64,000 nt of DNA from Paraniabella defluvii (GTDB taxonomy: Bacteria > Bacteroidota > Bacteroidia > Chitinophagales > Chitinophagaceae): NCBI GenBank assembly GCA_019316985.1, contig CP079215.1, forward strand, positions 310,001-374,000. Reading direction: 5' to 3'. Positions 11,120-22,632 of this stretch are shown in pieces. The position numbers and the translations under genes are program-made. Numbering within the stretch: position 1 is the stretch's first letter; each line of letters opens with the position of its first letter. The notes beneath the pieces are model-generated. The model was not told the DNA's origin, searched no databases, and saw only the letters and a list, made by a program, of their open reading frames with translations.

Positions 11120-11724
11120 TTAGAATTTATATCCTAATGTAACACCAAAAGAGGTATTATTGGTGGTTGGAGGATTATCAGCATCTGATAATTTCACCAG
11201 ACCCAGGTTAGCATTCAGGTTTAATGATAAACCATTGCTTAACTGGTAACCTGCCAACAATTTACCACCTGCATCAAACTTACGATATCCTGCATCATCC
11301 CAATCACCTTTGAGACTGCCGTTGTCATTGGCATACTTTACTTTACCAATACCCATTCCTATATAAGGCCCTACTCCTAGTAAAAGATGACCTGTGCCTA
11401 ATTCCGGCTGGTATTGAAACGTAACCGGTAATTGAAGATAGTTCAATTGAACTTTTGCGTCAAAACCGTCAATCTTAGCTCCATTTTGAACATAGCTCAA
11501 TCCTGGCTGAATAACAAAGTCGTCGGCAATACCTATATCATAAGTCACACCTGCCTGAAAGCCTGTTTTCAATTTATAAGCGTCTGAGGCATCTTTTCCT
11601 GTAATATTTGAAAAATTCACACCTGCATTCACTCCAAAACGGCCGGCCTGAGCGTTCGATTGTAAAGCTGTTAAACTAAACGCTGTAAATAACAATCCTC
11701 CAAATAGTAATTTTTAAGTTTCAT
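11120..11724 (-). CDS. PorT-like outer-membrane beta-barrel protein (N-terminal frameshift)
   Basis: About 201 residues. The start is the ATG at 11724: adding one A to the A run after MKLK gives KLLFGGLLFTAFSLTALQSNAQA, a full signal peptide. The barrel motifs FGVNAGVNFSNITGKD, GFQAGVTYDIGI, FVIQPGLSYVQNG and LLLGVGPYIGMG match those of the upstream neighbour almost strand for strand, and the C-terminus FGVTLGYKF is shared, so the two are paralogues. Function unknown beyond outer-membrane location. Confidence 0.85.
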
Positions 11725-11868
11725 CAGTATAATTTTTATTTGTTAAATAGTCTGACAGAACTTATATAGCCTGACCAGCTATATAGTTCCATAAGATACG
11801 GATTAAAAATATGAGTTGATCTACGAGGTAAACGGGTAATAAAGCCGTTTACTTTAAAAATTCAGAAA

Positions 11869-12543
11869 TTATTTAGTGCCTGCTTCTTTGGCAGCATCTG
11901 ATTTCATTTTGTCATTAGCTGTGATCAGGAACTCCACACGACGGTTTTTAGAACGGCCATCAGGTGTATCATTCGAATACTTAGGGTTTCTTAAGCCATA
12001 ACCAATAGTGCTTAATCTTTGTAACGCGATGCCTTTATCTGCCAGATAATTGGAAACCACCGATGCTCTTCTTTCAGATAAAGACTGGTTATACTTTTCT
12101 GTACCGGTATTATCGGTATGCCCCTGTATCTCTACATCTGTATCAGGGTATTTGTTTAAGATAGTAATCAGATCATCGAGTGTTGATTTAGACGCAGCGG
12201 TCAATGTAGCCTGGTCGAAGCCAAATAAAACCGCACTGCTAAATTCTACTACAATACCTTCTTCTACTCTTTCTACCTTTGCCCCGGGCACTTCCTGCTT
12301 GATTTCTTCAGCCTGCTTATCCATTTTCTTCCCAATGATAGCACCTGCGGTTCCACCTACTGCAGCGCCAATAATAGCACCCAAAGCTGTGTTTCCTGCC
12401 GCCTTCCCTATAACTGCTCCCACAGCGGCACCACCACCAACACCAATGGCTGCGCCCTTTTGAGTTCTGGTTGCTGTTTCGCAACCTGCCAATGTTAAAC
12501 CTGCAAAAGCAGTAGCGAATAATGTTGTTTTAACGATTTTCAT
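11869..12543 (-). CDS. OmpA-family lipoprotein with glycine-zipper domain
   Basis: 224 residues, unbroken; start at ATG 12543. The lipobox is LTLAGC (Cys about residue 20). A glycine-rich stretch (about residues 30-72: GAAIGVGGGAAVGAVIG, AIIGAAVGGTAGAIIG) is a glycine zipper that can insert into membrane. The OmpA C-terminal domain follows, with VLFGFDQATL, IQGHTDNTGTEKYNQSLSE, RRASVVSNYL and GRSKNRRVEF, which bind peptidoglycan. It probably anchors the outer membrane to the cell wall, as in YiaD-type proteins. Monocistronic. Confidence 0.93.
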   Translation of the reverse strand: MKIVKTTLFATAFAGLTLAGCETATRTQKGAAIGVGGGAAVGAVIGKAAGNTALGAIIGAAVGGTAGAIIGKKMDKQAEEIKQEVPGAKVERVEEGIVVEFSSAVLFGFDQATLTAASKSTLDDLITILNKYPDTDVEIQGHTDNTGTEKYNQSLSERRASVVSNYLADKGIALQRLSTIGYGLRNPKYSNDTPDGRSKNRRVEFLITANDKMKSDAAKEAGTK

Positions 12544-12578
12544 CAATTTAGTTTTTAAATTTTAAAATATTAAAGCTG

Positions 12579-12586
12579 CAAAAATA
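12579..12586 (-). promoter_or_regulatory. -7 box of the OmpA-like lipoprotein gene
   Basis: TATTTTTG on the minus strand (TAnnTTTG), 36 nt before the start codon in an AT-rich leader. Confidence 0.5.
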
Positions 12587-12700
12587 AATGCCTATGCCAA
12601 ACATATATACATTTATCTCCAACTAACCTTAACACATCATACTACTAACAGGCAGTTAACAAACTGCGTGCCAGTGATTTCGAATAAAGACAAATGAACA

Positions 12701-12730
12701 TATAAAAAGGTTGCCTTTCGGGCAACCTTT
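12701..12730 (-). terminator. Terminator downstream of the secreted protein gene
   Basis: Ten-base-pair perfect stem (12706-12715 with 12721-12730) and loop TTTCG, with T-rich flank on the minus strand, 28 bp after the stop codon of the gene ending at 12758. Confidence 0.75.
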
Positions 12731-12757
12731 CTTCTAAATTTTTATAGGACATTGTTT

Positions 12758-13457
12758 TTATTGTTGCGCTGGAGCAGGCGCTGCAGCTACTTCCACAACT
12801 TTTGTTAATATATAGTTAGTGCCTTTTGCAAGCGAGCCTTTTTCTTGTCTTTTTTTTCTGTTTTCTTTGCAGTTCCTTCCGTTGCCGCCGTGGCGTCTGC
12901 ATCCGCTACAACTGTGCTATCTTCTACCACCATTTCGGGGAATATGGCAGCAGGATTTTCTTCATCAAACTTTGCTCCCACATTTACATATAATTTCTGG
13001 GTTGTAGAATCGAAGATCAACGTACCCTCTTTAAGTGATTTACCAGAAAACCTAGGCTGCGCTTTTTCGGTAGTAGCCGCATCTGTGGTTTCTGCCGGTT
13101 CGCCGGTTGCCGGGTCGTTTTGTAAGGTTTTTGTTCGGGTATTTTATATGTGCTGGGAGACTGCTTTAAATCTGCTTTAAATTTACCCTGCGGCATTCCA
13201 TTTATCCAAACAACACCCTTGTTTTCAGCATCTCTTGTTACTGTAACACTGGCTACTTTCTCCTCCTTATTCACATAATCATATTTTCCAAGAACCGGAA
13301 AGATCATTTCGTCTGTCAGTTCCCCTGGCATAGGTGCCAATTCTTTCGGCTGGGGTTTATAATTTCTGGGTACTTCCGGTGTGGTAGATACCTGGGCAAA
13401 AGAAGTGGCAGCTATAGTTAAAGAGAGCACCGCTGCTAAAAGAAAGTTCTTTTTCAT
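12758..13457 (-). CDS. Uncharacterised secreted protein (frameshifted)
   Basis: About 233 residues. The signal peptide MKKNFLLAAVLSLTIAATSFA is clear. The mature part has a proline-rich start (TTPEVPRNYKPQPKELAPMP), then FPVLGKYDYVNKEEKVASV and VVWINGMPQGKFKADL. After a frameshift near 13100 it continues GEPAETTDAATTEKAQPRF, GTLIFDSTTQKLYVNVG, a lysine-rich patch (KKTEKKDKKKA), and ends VEVAAAPAPAQQ. A second shift lies near 12830. I do not recognise the family. Confidence 0.6.
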
Positions 13458-13714
13458 TTTTTGTCGTTTTTTACGGTTTTAACGGTCATATACCAGAATA
13501 CCGATAAATTGGCTAAATCCGGTCCTTTATAAAATTTCAGATCATTTAAGCCGCTATATTACTATCCGGCTCTAGTAGAATCAATCGTGTTAAAAAGAAA
13601 TTATTATGCCAAAATTTATTTGTAGGCGATTAAACCTTTATTTTAGATTTTAGTTATGATTTAGATCCGCACTAAATTTACACGTCTCAAATCCGCAAAA
13701 ACAGGAAAAACAAA

Positions 13715-16555
13715 TTGAAAAATAAAGATTTAAATACCATCGATGTAACAGGGGCCCGTGTTCACAACCTGAAAAATATCGATATATCCATCCCTAAAAA
13801 TGAATTAGTGGTGATCACAGGAATTAGCGGTAGCGGCAAATCGTCTCTGGCATTTGATACTATTTATTCGGAAGGGCAACGACGTTACATGGAAACTTTT
13901 GGCGCCTATGCACGGCAGTTTATTGGCGATATGGAACGACCGGATGTAGACCAGATAACCGGCCTTTCTCCCGTTATTTCTATTGAACAAAAAACCACCA
14001 ATAAAAATCCAAGGTCGACGGTTGGCACTGTTACAGAAGTGTACGATTTCTTCCGTCTGTTTTTTGCCCGTGTAGGTGAAGCTTATTCTTACAACACCGG
14101 CAAAAAAATGGTAAAATGGAGCGAGGAGGAAATTGTAGAGAATATTTTTCAACGGTTTTATGGGAAGAAAATTAACCTGCTGGCGCCCCTGGTGAGAGGA
14201 AGAAAAGGACATTATAGAGAACTGTTTGAAGACGTGCGCAAAAAGGGCTTTTTAAAAGTGCGGGTGGACGGGGAAATAAAAGATATTACCGCCAAAATGC
14301 AGGTAGACCGGTACAAAATTCATGATATTGAGTTAGTGGTAGACCGGATGCAGGTAACTGAAGATTTGAAAGCACGCCTGAGCCAGAGTGTTCAACAAGG
14401 TTTAAAACTGGGAAAAGACCTGATGTTTGTATTGGTTAATGACGAAACCGCCGTCACCCAGTATTCGAAAATGCTGATGTGTGAAGACACGGGTATCAGC
14501 TACGAAGAACCTTCTCCCAATTCATTTTCCTTTTAACTCTCCTTATGGCGCCTGCCCTTATTGCCGCGGCCTGGGCACCACCTCTGTCATTAATATAGAC
14601 CTGGTTTTACCGGATACTTCTAAAACCATTAAGGAAGGTGGTATTGCACCGCTGGGAGAAGAAAGAGAGGCCAGTGTTTACAAGCAGGTAGAAGCTTTTG
14701 CAAAGAAGCACAAGATCAACCTGAATAAACCACTGAAAGATGTACCGGAGGCTCAGCTCAACCTGTTGTTGTACGGTGACGGGGATGCCATTCAGTCGTT
14801 ACATCTTGACGGAACAGATGAATCTATTCCTGATTATTATACCGGTAGCTATGAAGGTATCATTCCGATGCTGAAACGCTGGTACCTGTCTACACAAAGT
14901 AATGAAGGCTTACGGGAATGGGTAGAGAAGTTTATGGAGCTGCAACCCTGCCCTTCCTGCAACGGCGACCGTTTAAAAAAGAAAGCCTGTGGTTTAAGAT
15001 AGACCATAAAAACATTGCTTACCTGAGTAATCTCAACCTCGACAATCTTGCTGCCTGGCTGGATGGCATTGAGCTGCGTTTAAGTAAAAAGCAAAATGCC
15101 ATTGCCAAAGATATACTGAAGGAAATAAGAGAACGGCTGGGATTTTTGCTGGACGTAGGCCTCACCTATTTATCGCTGAACAGGCCCAGCAGAACATTGA
15201 GTGGCGGCGAGTCACAAAGAATAAGGCTGGCTACCCAGATAGGGTCACAATTACAGGGCATCACTTATATCCTGGATGAGCCTTCTATTGGTTTGCATCA
15301 AAGAGATAACCAGCGCCTGATTCATTCGCTGCAAAACCTGCGTGATATAGGCAATAGCGTGCTGGTAGTAGAACATGATAAAGATATTATGCTGGCCGCC
15401 GACTACCTGATCGATATCGGGCCACGTGCAGGGCATCATGGAGGGCGGGTTGTGGCGCAGGGTACACCTAAAGAAATTTTAAAACTGGATACAATCACCG
15501 CGGGATATTTGAATGGTCATTTAAAAATTGAGACGCCTAAAGAACGACGCAAAGGCAACGGCAAATTTGTAGAACTGAAAGGTGTTACCGGTAATAACCT
15601 GCAGGGGTTAGCGTAAAATTCCCGCTCGGTAAAATGATCGTGGTCACAGGAGTAAGCGGCAGCGGTAAGTCTACATTAATTAATGAAACCTTGTACCCTA
15701 TTCTGAGCAACCATTGTTTTCCCGCCAGTAAAATGCAGGCTATGCCACATAAGTCGGTGAAAGGATTAGAACACATAGATAAGGTAGTGGAAATTGATCA
15801 GTCGCCGATAGGTCGTACGCCGCGTAGTAATCCATCCACTTACTGCGGGTTCTTTAGCGATATCAGAGCATTATTTGCATCGGTGCCTGAAGCAAAGATC
15901 CGCGGCTACAATGCCGGCCGTTTTTCGTTCAATGTAAAAACCGGTCGATGCGATGTTTGCGAAGGTGGCGGCATGCGCGTTATAGAAATGAATTTCTTAC
16001 CCGATGTATATGTGCCATGCGAAAAATGTAACGGGAAAAGGTATAACCGGGAAACCCTGGAAATCCGCTACAAAGGCAAATCTATTTCTGATGTTTTAGA
16101 CATGACAGTGGATGATGCGGTTGTATTTTTCCAGGCAGTACCCAATATATTCAGGAAGATTAAAACTTTGCAGGATGTAGGCTTGGGGTATATTACTTTA
16201 GGACAAAGCGCCGTAACACTTAGCGGTGGTGAAGCACAAAGGGTAAAGCTCAGTACGGAACTTTCAAAAAAGATACCGGAAAACTTTTTATATCTTAGAT
16301 GAGCCTACTACAGGATTGCATTTCGAGGATATCAAACACCTGATTGATGTTTTGGACAAGCTGGCTGACAGGGGCAATACGGTGCTGATCATTGAGCACA
16401 ATATGGATGTGATTAAAATTGCAGATCATATAATTGACCTGGGACCGGAAGGCGGTGATGGTGGCGGGCAGATATTATTTGAAGGCACACCTGAAGGACT
16501 GGTAAAATGTAAAGAAAGCTATACGGGCCATTTCCTTAAGACCGAACTTAATTAA
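13715..16555 (+). CDS. uvrA: UvrABC excinuclease subunit A (frameshifted)
   Basis: Damage-recognition ATPase of nucleotide excision repair. Five overlapping frames give about 947 residues, the usual size. The first ATPase begins [18 protein letters not shown], has [15 protein letters not shown] and the signature [12 protein letters not shown]; the second has [19 protein letters not shown] and [12 protein letters not shown]. The C-terminal zinc finger is visible as CDVC and CEKC around [17 protein letters not shown], and a first pair CPYCRGLG / CPSCNGDR is present. The only start in frame is TTG at 13715, so an ATG may be hidden by an indel. Breaks near 14500, 14990, 15610 and 16290. uvrB is not in the window. 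Confidence 0.96.
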
Positions 16556-16560
16556 ACACT

Positions 16561-17054
16561 ATGCATATCGATAACCTAAGCGACCTGCCCGATTGGGATG
16601 ACGACCGGCTTCCGCTGGATGATGATGAAGGTGAAGAGTGGAAACCCAATCCTACCCGGGAAGCCTGTAAGGCTCTTTACCAGAAATGGAAAGAGATCAT
16701 GCTGATGCTGAAAGGCGCATTAGACACCAGCCAATCTGAAGAAGCAGAAAATATTTCCTATACCGATGATTTAAAGTATATGGTGTTGGGAGATGCTTAC
16801 GAAGTAGGCATAAAGATCAGGAGCTCCGAAGCGGGAGACATGTATGTACTGCGCATGGAGAATGCGGCTATTATACGTAAGAATGCGCAACATGTAGCCA
16901 GCTCCTTCTTACGCTGGGTGCCGAAGACGAGACCGAAGAACAGTATGTTGACCTGATCAGGGCAGAGATTGACCAGTTCAGGGAACTGTTTAAAATATGG
17001 ATCGGCACCTTTGAAAAAGATGAATATACAGACGACTGGGGGCTATTTGTGTAA
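16561..17054 (+). CDS. Uncharacterised acidic cytoplasmic protein
   Basis: About 164 residues, 5 bp after the uvrA stop, so probably co-transcribed. The N-terminus is very acidic (LPDWDDDRLPLDDDEGEEW), followed by a helical KALYQKWKEIMLMLKGAL and a mixed segment with MVLGDAYEVGIKIRSSE and YVLRMENAAIIRKNAQHVAS. A frameshift near 16920 joins AEDETEEQYVDLIRAEID, QFRELFKIWIGTFEKDEYTD and the end DWGLFV. No signal peptide or membrane segment. Family not recognised; the neighbour suggests only shared transcription. Confidence 0.65.
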
Positions 17055-17069
17055 TAGCCCCGGTCGCTG

Positions 17070-17782
17070 CTATTTCTGATTGATCACTGTTTCAATGATC
17101 AGGAACTCGCTTTCCTCGTTACAATTGATGGAGATTTGATCCGTATCCCAAACGCCGATGGCATCGCGTTCCGATACCTGTTGTCCGTTCACCGTAATAT
17201 TACCGGAAATATTAAACACAAAAAGACACATATTTTCGGGGCGGAACTGATAGTTCGCCTGGTGGCCTTTTTCGAAATAGCCCAGCGATAGCTTAGCATT
17301 CTGGTTGATCCAGCAATGCGCTAAACCTTCTTCCCGGAAATGACGGTAACCAGCTGGTTTTTTCTTTGAGCCCTGGGAAAACTCCGTGTTTGATAACGGG
17401 GATTGATATTTTGCTGTTTCGGGTAGATCCATATCTGCAAAAAGTTCACTTCTTCTTCACCTACATTATACTCTTCATGTTTCAGTCCGCTGCCGGCACT
17501 CATGATTTGTACGCCGCCTTCTTCAATCACCGTGCTATACCCCATAGTATCCTTATGATTCATCTTTCCTTTAAGTAAAATGGATATAATTTCCATATTG
17601 ATATGAGGGTGGATACCAAATCCCTTGCCTGCTTCCAGGTAATCATCGTTAAAGGCGAACAGCGTTCCGAAAGCGCTTTTAACAGGATTGTAATAATTGC
17701 TAAAGCTAAAAATAAAATTGCTGCGTAGCCAGCCGATATCTTTGGTACCGCGCTCTGCCGCCGGATATAAAATGGTTTGCAT
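17070..17782 (-). CDS. Pirin-family bicupin protein (frameshifted)
   Basis: About 238 residues from ATG 17782. The N-terminal cupin shows the metal-binding pattern GFGIHPHINMEIISILLKG and, later, SAGSGLKHEEYN, as in pirin/YhhW (quercetinase-like) proteins. The C-terminal half has HCWINQNAKLSLGYFEKG and NMCLFVFNISGNITVNGQ. One frameshift near 17350-17420. It follows an esterase and a VOC ring-cleaving dioxygenase on the same strand. Pirins of this type often accompany aromatic or quinone stress genes, so a role in electrophile detoxification is plausible but not shown. Confidence 0.85.
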
Positions 17783-17836
17783 AAAATTCTTTTGAGTGGT
17801 TTATTATTTGTTGAATAGAATGGTGATTAAGGCTCC

Positions 17837-18451
17837 TTATTTAAACACAAGGTTGTTGGCCAGGCTGATCTCATCGCTATTGATGGTATGCCCCATCCGC
17901 GGATATATCCTTTCCGTTACATCGGCGCCCATTGACTTCAGTATGGTGGCCGAATCATGCACCCGTTCAACCGGTACGTGAAAATCCGGGTCGCTGGTAC
18001 CTATAAAAACCGGGGTCTGAGCAAAATCGCCTTTGTAATGATCGGTATAAATGCGGTCCCCTATCAAACCACCGGTAAAAGCCACGGCCCCACCATACCT
18101 GGTTGCATTGCGTGCTATATATTCTAATGTTAAGCAGGCGCCCTGGGAGAAACCAGCAAAGTAAATATGCTCTTTCGCAATGCCTTTTGCTATAGCTTTT
18201 GCTACGGCGGCGTCCACCAATGCCAGGGCGCTATCCAACCAGGGTTGGTTCTCACCAATAGGCGCTATAAACGACTGCGGATACCAGCTGTTATTGGCTG
18301 CCTGTGGCGCCAGCAACAAATATTCTTTTACATTGAGGTGGTCGGCCAGAGACAAGATATCTTCCGCCCTAGCGCCCCTGCCATGTAACAGGATCAACGC
18401 TTTTGACGGACCATTAATATTACCTGCTGTTATGATATTTTCTGAATGCAT
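17837..18451 (-). CDS. Phospholipase/carboxylesterase-family hydrolase (MhqD/YpfH-like)
   Basis: 204 residues, unbroken. Alpha/beta hydrolase with the oxyanion region LILLHGRGARAEDILSLA, nucleophile elbow FAGFSQGACL (Ser), catalytic Asp in GTSDPDFHVPVERV, and His in RMGHTINSDEI. This small carboxylesterase type includes Bacillus MhqD, which is induced by quinones. The gene lies between a MhqO-like dioxygenase and a pirin gene on the same strand, matching that association. Substrate not predictable from sequence. Confidence 0.85.
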   Translation of the reverse strand: MHSENIITAGNINGPSKALILLHGRGARAEDILSLADHLNVKEYLLLAPQAANNSWYPQSFIAPIGENQPWLDSALALVDAAVAKAIAKGIAKEHIYFAGFSQGACLTLEYIARNATRYGGAVAFTGGLIGDRIYTDHYKGDFAQTPVFIGTSDPDFHVPVERVHDSATILKSMGADVTERIYPRMGHTINSDEISLANNLVFK

Positions 18452-18613
18452 AGTTGCTCCATTTTTTATTTATTCAACTACCTGGATAAGTCGGGGATTG
18501 GTATCGATGTCGAAATCCTTTCTAACCGCGAAGCCGCCAGGAGTGCTAAGTCTGTTCGAAATATTTTGCCGTTCATCTGTGCGCCTTCGCCCCGGCGGTA
18601 CCGTTTCCAAACC

Positions 18614-19547
18614 CTATTTCAATACCGGTAATACTTTCTCTATCTCGCTCCTGGAAGGCTCATACTGTTTGGGTAATTTCAGTGCCGTACCTAAGTCGGC
18701 CAAAGGTTCATCTACCGTAAAGCCGGGATTATCCGTAGCTATTTCAAAAAGCACGCCACCTGGTTCACGGAAATACAATGAATAAAAGTAATCACGATCT
18801 ATTTTAGGCGTGATCTGGTGACCTGCACTTAAGATCTTTTCGCGAAAATTCATTTGCACCTGGTCATCTTTTACCCTGAATGCAATATGGTGGTTGGTGC
18901 CTCCTGCATTGTAGCCGGGTTTAGCCGTCTCATCTAACCATATGTCGATAATGTTCGCCTCGTTAACAGCATCAGTTACAAACCTGTACCGGTTACCTTC
19001 CTGCTTTGTTTGCTGATAGCCAAATATATCGGTAGAATCTTAGCTGTTGGCTCTAACCGGTTCAAGGTAAGAGTAGTATTATAAAAACCTTTGGTTGCTA
19101 CATCCTGTGTAATTGCCGGTGTTGCATAACCTTTACGGTTATCTGCCGCTTTAGGTGCAATTAAGCTCAGGCTAAGACCATCAGGATCTGCAAAAGGCAG
19201 GTACTGTTCGCCAAAGCGTTCTACAACATCGCCGGTCTCAACCTGGTAGCGGCTCAATCGTTCTTTCCAAAACTCCAGGCTTCCTGCAGGAACCGAATAG
19301 GCAATCTCTGTTGCCATACCGGCGCCGGTTCTTCCTTTAGGTATTCCTGCCAGGGAAAAAAGGTGAGAATAGTTCCGGGAGCGCCTTCCTCGTTGCCATA
19401 ATAAAAGTGATAAGTACCCGGATCGTCAAAGTTTACCGTTTTCTTTACCAGCCTGAGGCCTAACACCTGTGTATAGAAATTTAAATTCTCCTGTGCATTG
19501 CCTGCTATCGCTGTTATATGATGCAGTCCTAATATTTTATTATCCAT
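18614..19547 (-). CDS. VOC-family ring-cleaving dioxygenase (MhqO-like, frameshifted)
   Basis: About 312 residues with two glyoxalase/VOC modules. The N-terminus MDNKILGLHHITAIAGN and FYTQVLGLRLVKKTVNFDDP, with GTYHFYYGNEEGAPGTILTF, is typical of MhqO/MhqA hydroquinone-specific extradiol dioxygenases. The second module appears in GTNHHIAFRV-like sequence near 18880 and YFYSLYFREPGGVLFEIATD. It ends at 18614. Breaks near 19300, 19000 and 18870. Probably first gene of a dioxygenase-esterase-pirin operon for quinone or aromatic stress. Confidence 0.85.
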
Positions 19548-19645
19548 AATTATTGTCTTTAATTGTTCTACAAATTTGAGACAATAACGGAGGTTACAAA
19601 ATAAGGTAGATTAATTATGCATCTTAACCTGGTTCAAGTGCTTTT

Positions 19646-20088
19646 TCAGGAAGTTACCATTTCAATATGGTCGATACCTGCATCGTCATAAATATCACTG
19701 CATTGTTCAAAGCCCAGCAGTTCATAAAATTTTTAAGATGGTATTGCGCTCCTATTTTTATAGGTGCTTTTCCAAATATCTGATAGCTCCTGGCGATGCT
19801 TTCCTGCATTAACAATTTACCTGTTCCCGACTTACGGGCCTCCTTCTTTAAAACCACCCTTCCTATAGACTGTTCGGCATAACTTACTCCGGGTGGCAAT
19901 AGGCGTGCATAGGCCAACAATGTCCCGTCTTGCCATCCCATCAGGTGATGGCTTTTTCGTCTTTACCATCTACATCCTGGTAGTAACAATGCTGCTCTAC
20001 CACAAACACTTCACTACGCAGCTGCAAAGCCAGGCAACAACTCCTGCAGCGTAAGCTCATTAAATGATTTGCAAATCCAATTGATCAT
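19646..20088 (-). CDS. ElaA-type GNAT acetyltransferase (frameshifted)
   Basis: About 148 residues. The start MINWICKSFNELTLQEL at 20088, then LQLRSEVFVVEQHCYYQDVD, matches ElaA-family proteins. The core YARLLPPGVSYAEQSIGRVV and ARKSGTGKLLMQESI is the acetyl-CoA-binding region. The corrected C-terminus is YELLGFEQCSDIYDDAGIDH and ends IEMVTS at 19646. At least three indels (near 20025, 19950 and 19735, the last in T or A runs). The acceptor substrate of this family is not known. Confidence 0.8.
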
Positions 20089-20174
20089 AAATCCAGGTTG
20101 ACTTTTTAATACTACCGCCGGCAACATAAAAAATAAATTGCAAACAATTAAATTTATACCCTAAAGTATATTGG

Positions 20175-22540
20175 ATGCAAAAATTATTTTTTCTTTTCTG
20201 TTCCGGATGTTTTTCCGTAGCAGCTTGGGCGCAAAACACCCTGGCCCCTCTAACCGTGCAAAAAATAATGCGCGACCCCAAATGGATGGGCAGCTCTCCT
20301 CACAGCCACAATGGAACCGAACCGGCGACACTTTGTACTTTTTATGGAACCCGGATAAAAAGCCAGCGGACTCGCTTTACTTTATTACCCTTAAAAACCG
20401 GGCACCGCAAAAAGCTACCGTAGCGCAAAGGCAGCTCCTGTCAAGACCTGGTAGCTATGTATACAACCTGGAGCGAACCCGCTACATATTTGAAAAAAAT
20501 GGCGACATTTTCTTCAGCGATATACCTTCCGGCAAAACTAAACGCATTACCAATACCATTGAAAGCGAAAGTAACCCGCAGTTCAGCTTCGGGGAGAAAA
20601 AGATCGTTTACACCCGTAACAGCAACCTGTACTCCTGGGATATTGCCACAGGAGAAACAGAACAGCTTACTAATATTGGTACCGGCAGCAACAACTTCGG
20701 GTCGAAGCCTGCAAGTGGAAAAGAAGAAGAGTGGTTAAGAAATGATCAGCTCGTCAACTTTGATGTATTACGGGAAAGAAAAGCAAAAAATGATACCAGT
20801 GATGCTTACCGTAAGGCCCTGCCCAAGGAAAAAGAGCTTCGTTATTTGCTGGTACGCGAGGGTTCTGTCAGGGGCTTGAATATTAGTCCGGACGGGCGCT
20901 TTGTAAGTTACCGGACTTTTAAACCGGCTGCTACTAAAAACACCATTATACCCGACTATGTAACAGAAAGCGGCTATACGACCGACATCTTTGGAAGAAA
21001 CAAGGTGGGCGCAGAGCAAGGCAGTTCTGCTTTCTATGTTTACGACAGGGATCGTGATACGGTGCTAACACTTCCTGTTGAATCCATACCCGGTATAAGG
21101 GACCTGCCTGATTACCTGAAAGATTATCCCCGCGCATTTGATAAAAGAAAAAGGACAGTGCACGAAGAGCTGTTACTGTTTATGGCGTTTCCTGGTCGCC
21201 CAGGGGCAGGCATCTTGTTATCGAAATTCATTCAGATGATAATAAAGACCGCTGGTTGATGTTGTGGGATCTTAATCGTCATCAGCTGAAATTGTTAGAC
21301 CGTCAAAGAGATGAAGCATGGATAGGCGGCCCGGGTATTAACAGCAATAGTATGGGATGGATCGATGAAAATACATTCTGGTTTCAATCTGAAGCAACCG
21401 GCTATTCGCATTTATATACAATTAATGTTCAGAACCTGCAGAAGCAAACGCTTACTTCCGGTAACTATGAAATACAGGAAGCCATTCTTTCAGAAGACAA
21501 AAATTCTTTTATATCACTGCCAACGAGGTGCACCCCGGCGAAAAGCATTTTTACCGGCTTCATATTGCTACGGGTAAAAAGAAAGGATTACCTCGATGAC
21601 AGGTGCTAACGAGAGCAGCTTGTCGCCCGACGAAAAAAATATTGCCGTGCTTCATTCCTATTCTAACAAACCCTGGGAATTATACCTGCAGCCTGTAAAA
21701 GCCGGCACTGCCGCCCAGCAAATCACTTTTAAAGCGCAAAGCGAAGAGTTCAAATCTTACGCATGGAGAGATCCTGAAGTCATTTCTTTTAAGGCTGCGG
21801 ATGGAGCATTAGTGTATGCCAGGGTTTATAAGCCTGCTAACCCACATCCCAATAAGCCTGCAGTATTATTTGTACATGGCGCCGGGTACCTGCAAAATGC
21901 ACATAAATGGTGGAGCAGCTACTTCAGGGAATTTATGTTTAACAATATGCTGGCTGATAACGGTTATTACGTGATGGATATAGATTATCGCGGCAGTGCC
22001 GGCTACGGTCGCGACTGGCGTACCGGGATCTATAGGCATATGGGTGGCAAGGATTTGAGCGATCATGTAGATGCAGTAAAATACCTGGCAGACACCTATG
22101 GCGTCAATCGCCAGCACATAGGCCTGTATGGCGGATCTTACGGTGGCTTTATGACCTTAATGGCCATGTTTACCCAACCAGAAGTTTTCAAAGCCGGCGC
22201 GGCGTTACGCCCTGTTACAGACTGGGCCAATTACAATCATGGATATACTTCCAATATTCTTAATGAGCCCTATAACGACAGCCTTGCTTATTACCGCAGC
22301 TCACCTTTGTATTTTGCCAAAGGATTGAAAGGCGATCTATTAATATGCCACGGAATGGTTGACGTAAATGTGCATTACCAGGATGCGGTAAAACTGGCAC
22401 AACGTCTTATTGAATTGGGAAAAGATAATTGGGAGCTGGCCGGTTATCCCATGGAAGATCATGGATTTGTAGAACCCAGCAGCTGGACGGACGAGTATAA
22501 AAGAATTTTCAAATTGTTTGAAACAGTGCTCAAGAAATAG
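20175..22540 (+). CDS. S9-family prolyl oligopeptidase / dipeptidyl peptidase IV-like (frameshifted)
   Basis: Exported serine peptidase of about 788 residues. The signal peptide is [20 protein letters not shown] beta-propeller N-terminal region follows ([47 protein letters not shown]). The C-terminal alpha/beta-hydrolase domain has VLFVHGAGY, the nucleophile elbow [13 protein letters not shown], Asp in [12 protein letters not shown] and His in MEDHGFVEP. Frame breaks near 20330, 21215 and 21595. It is divergent from the acetyltransferase and ends at a strong terminator. It probably removes N-terminal dipeptides from peptides in the periplasm. Confidence 0.92.
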
Positions 22541-22564
22541 CACAGCTATATGCAACGCTATAAT

Positions 22565-22596
22565 AAAAAGCCAACGGTTTAAACCGTTGGCTTTTT
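22565..22596. terminator. Perfect bidirectional terminator
   Basis: A 32-bp perfect palindrome with A5 and T5 at the ends and a GC-rich core. It lies between the S9 peptidase (+) and the convergent unknown gene (-), 25 bp after the peptidase stop codon, and can serve both. Confidence 0.9.
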
Positions 22597-22632
22597 GCTA
22601 CTATTTCTGCTGCCCGGATGATCCGGGGCGTA

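Noticed and set aside
18452-18613. Short open readings between the dioxygenase and the esterase on the minus strand (about 35-50 codons)
   Set aside because: Two frames are partly open (one ending GGFAVRKDFDIDTNPRLIQ), but neither has a convincing start and I could not choose between coding and chance.
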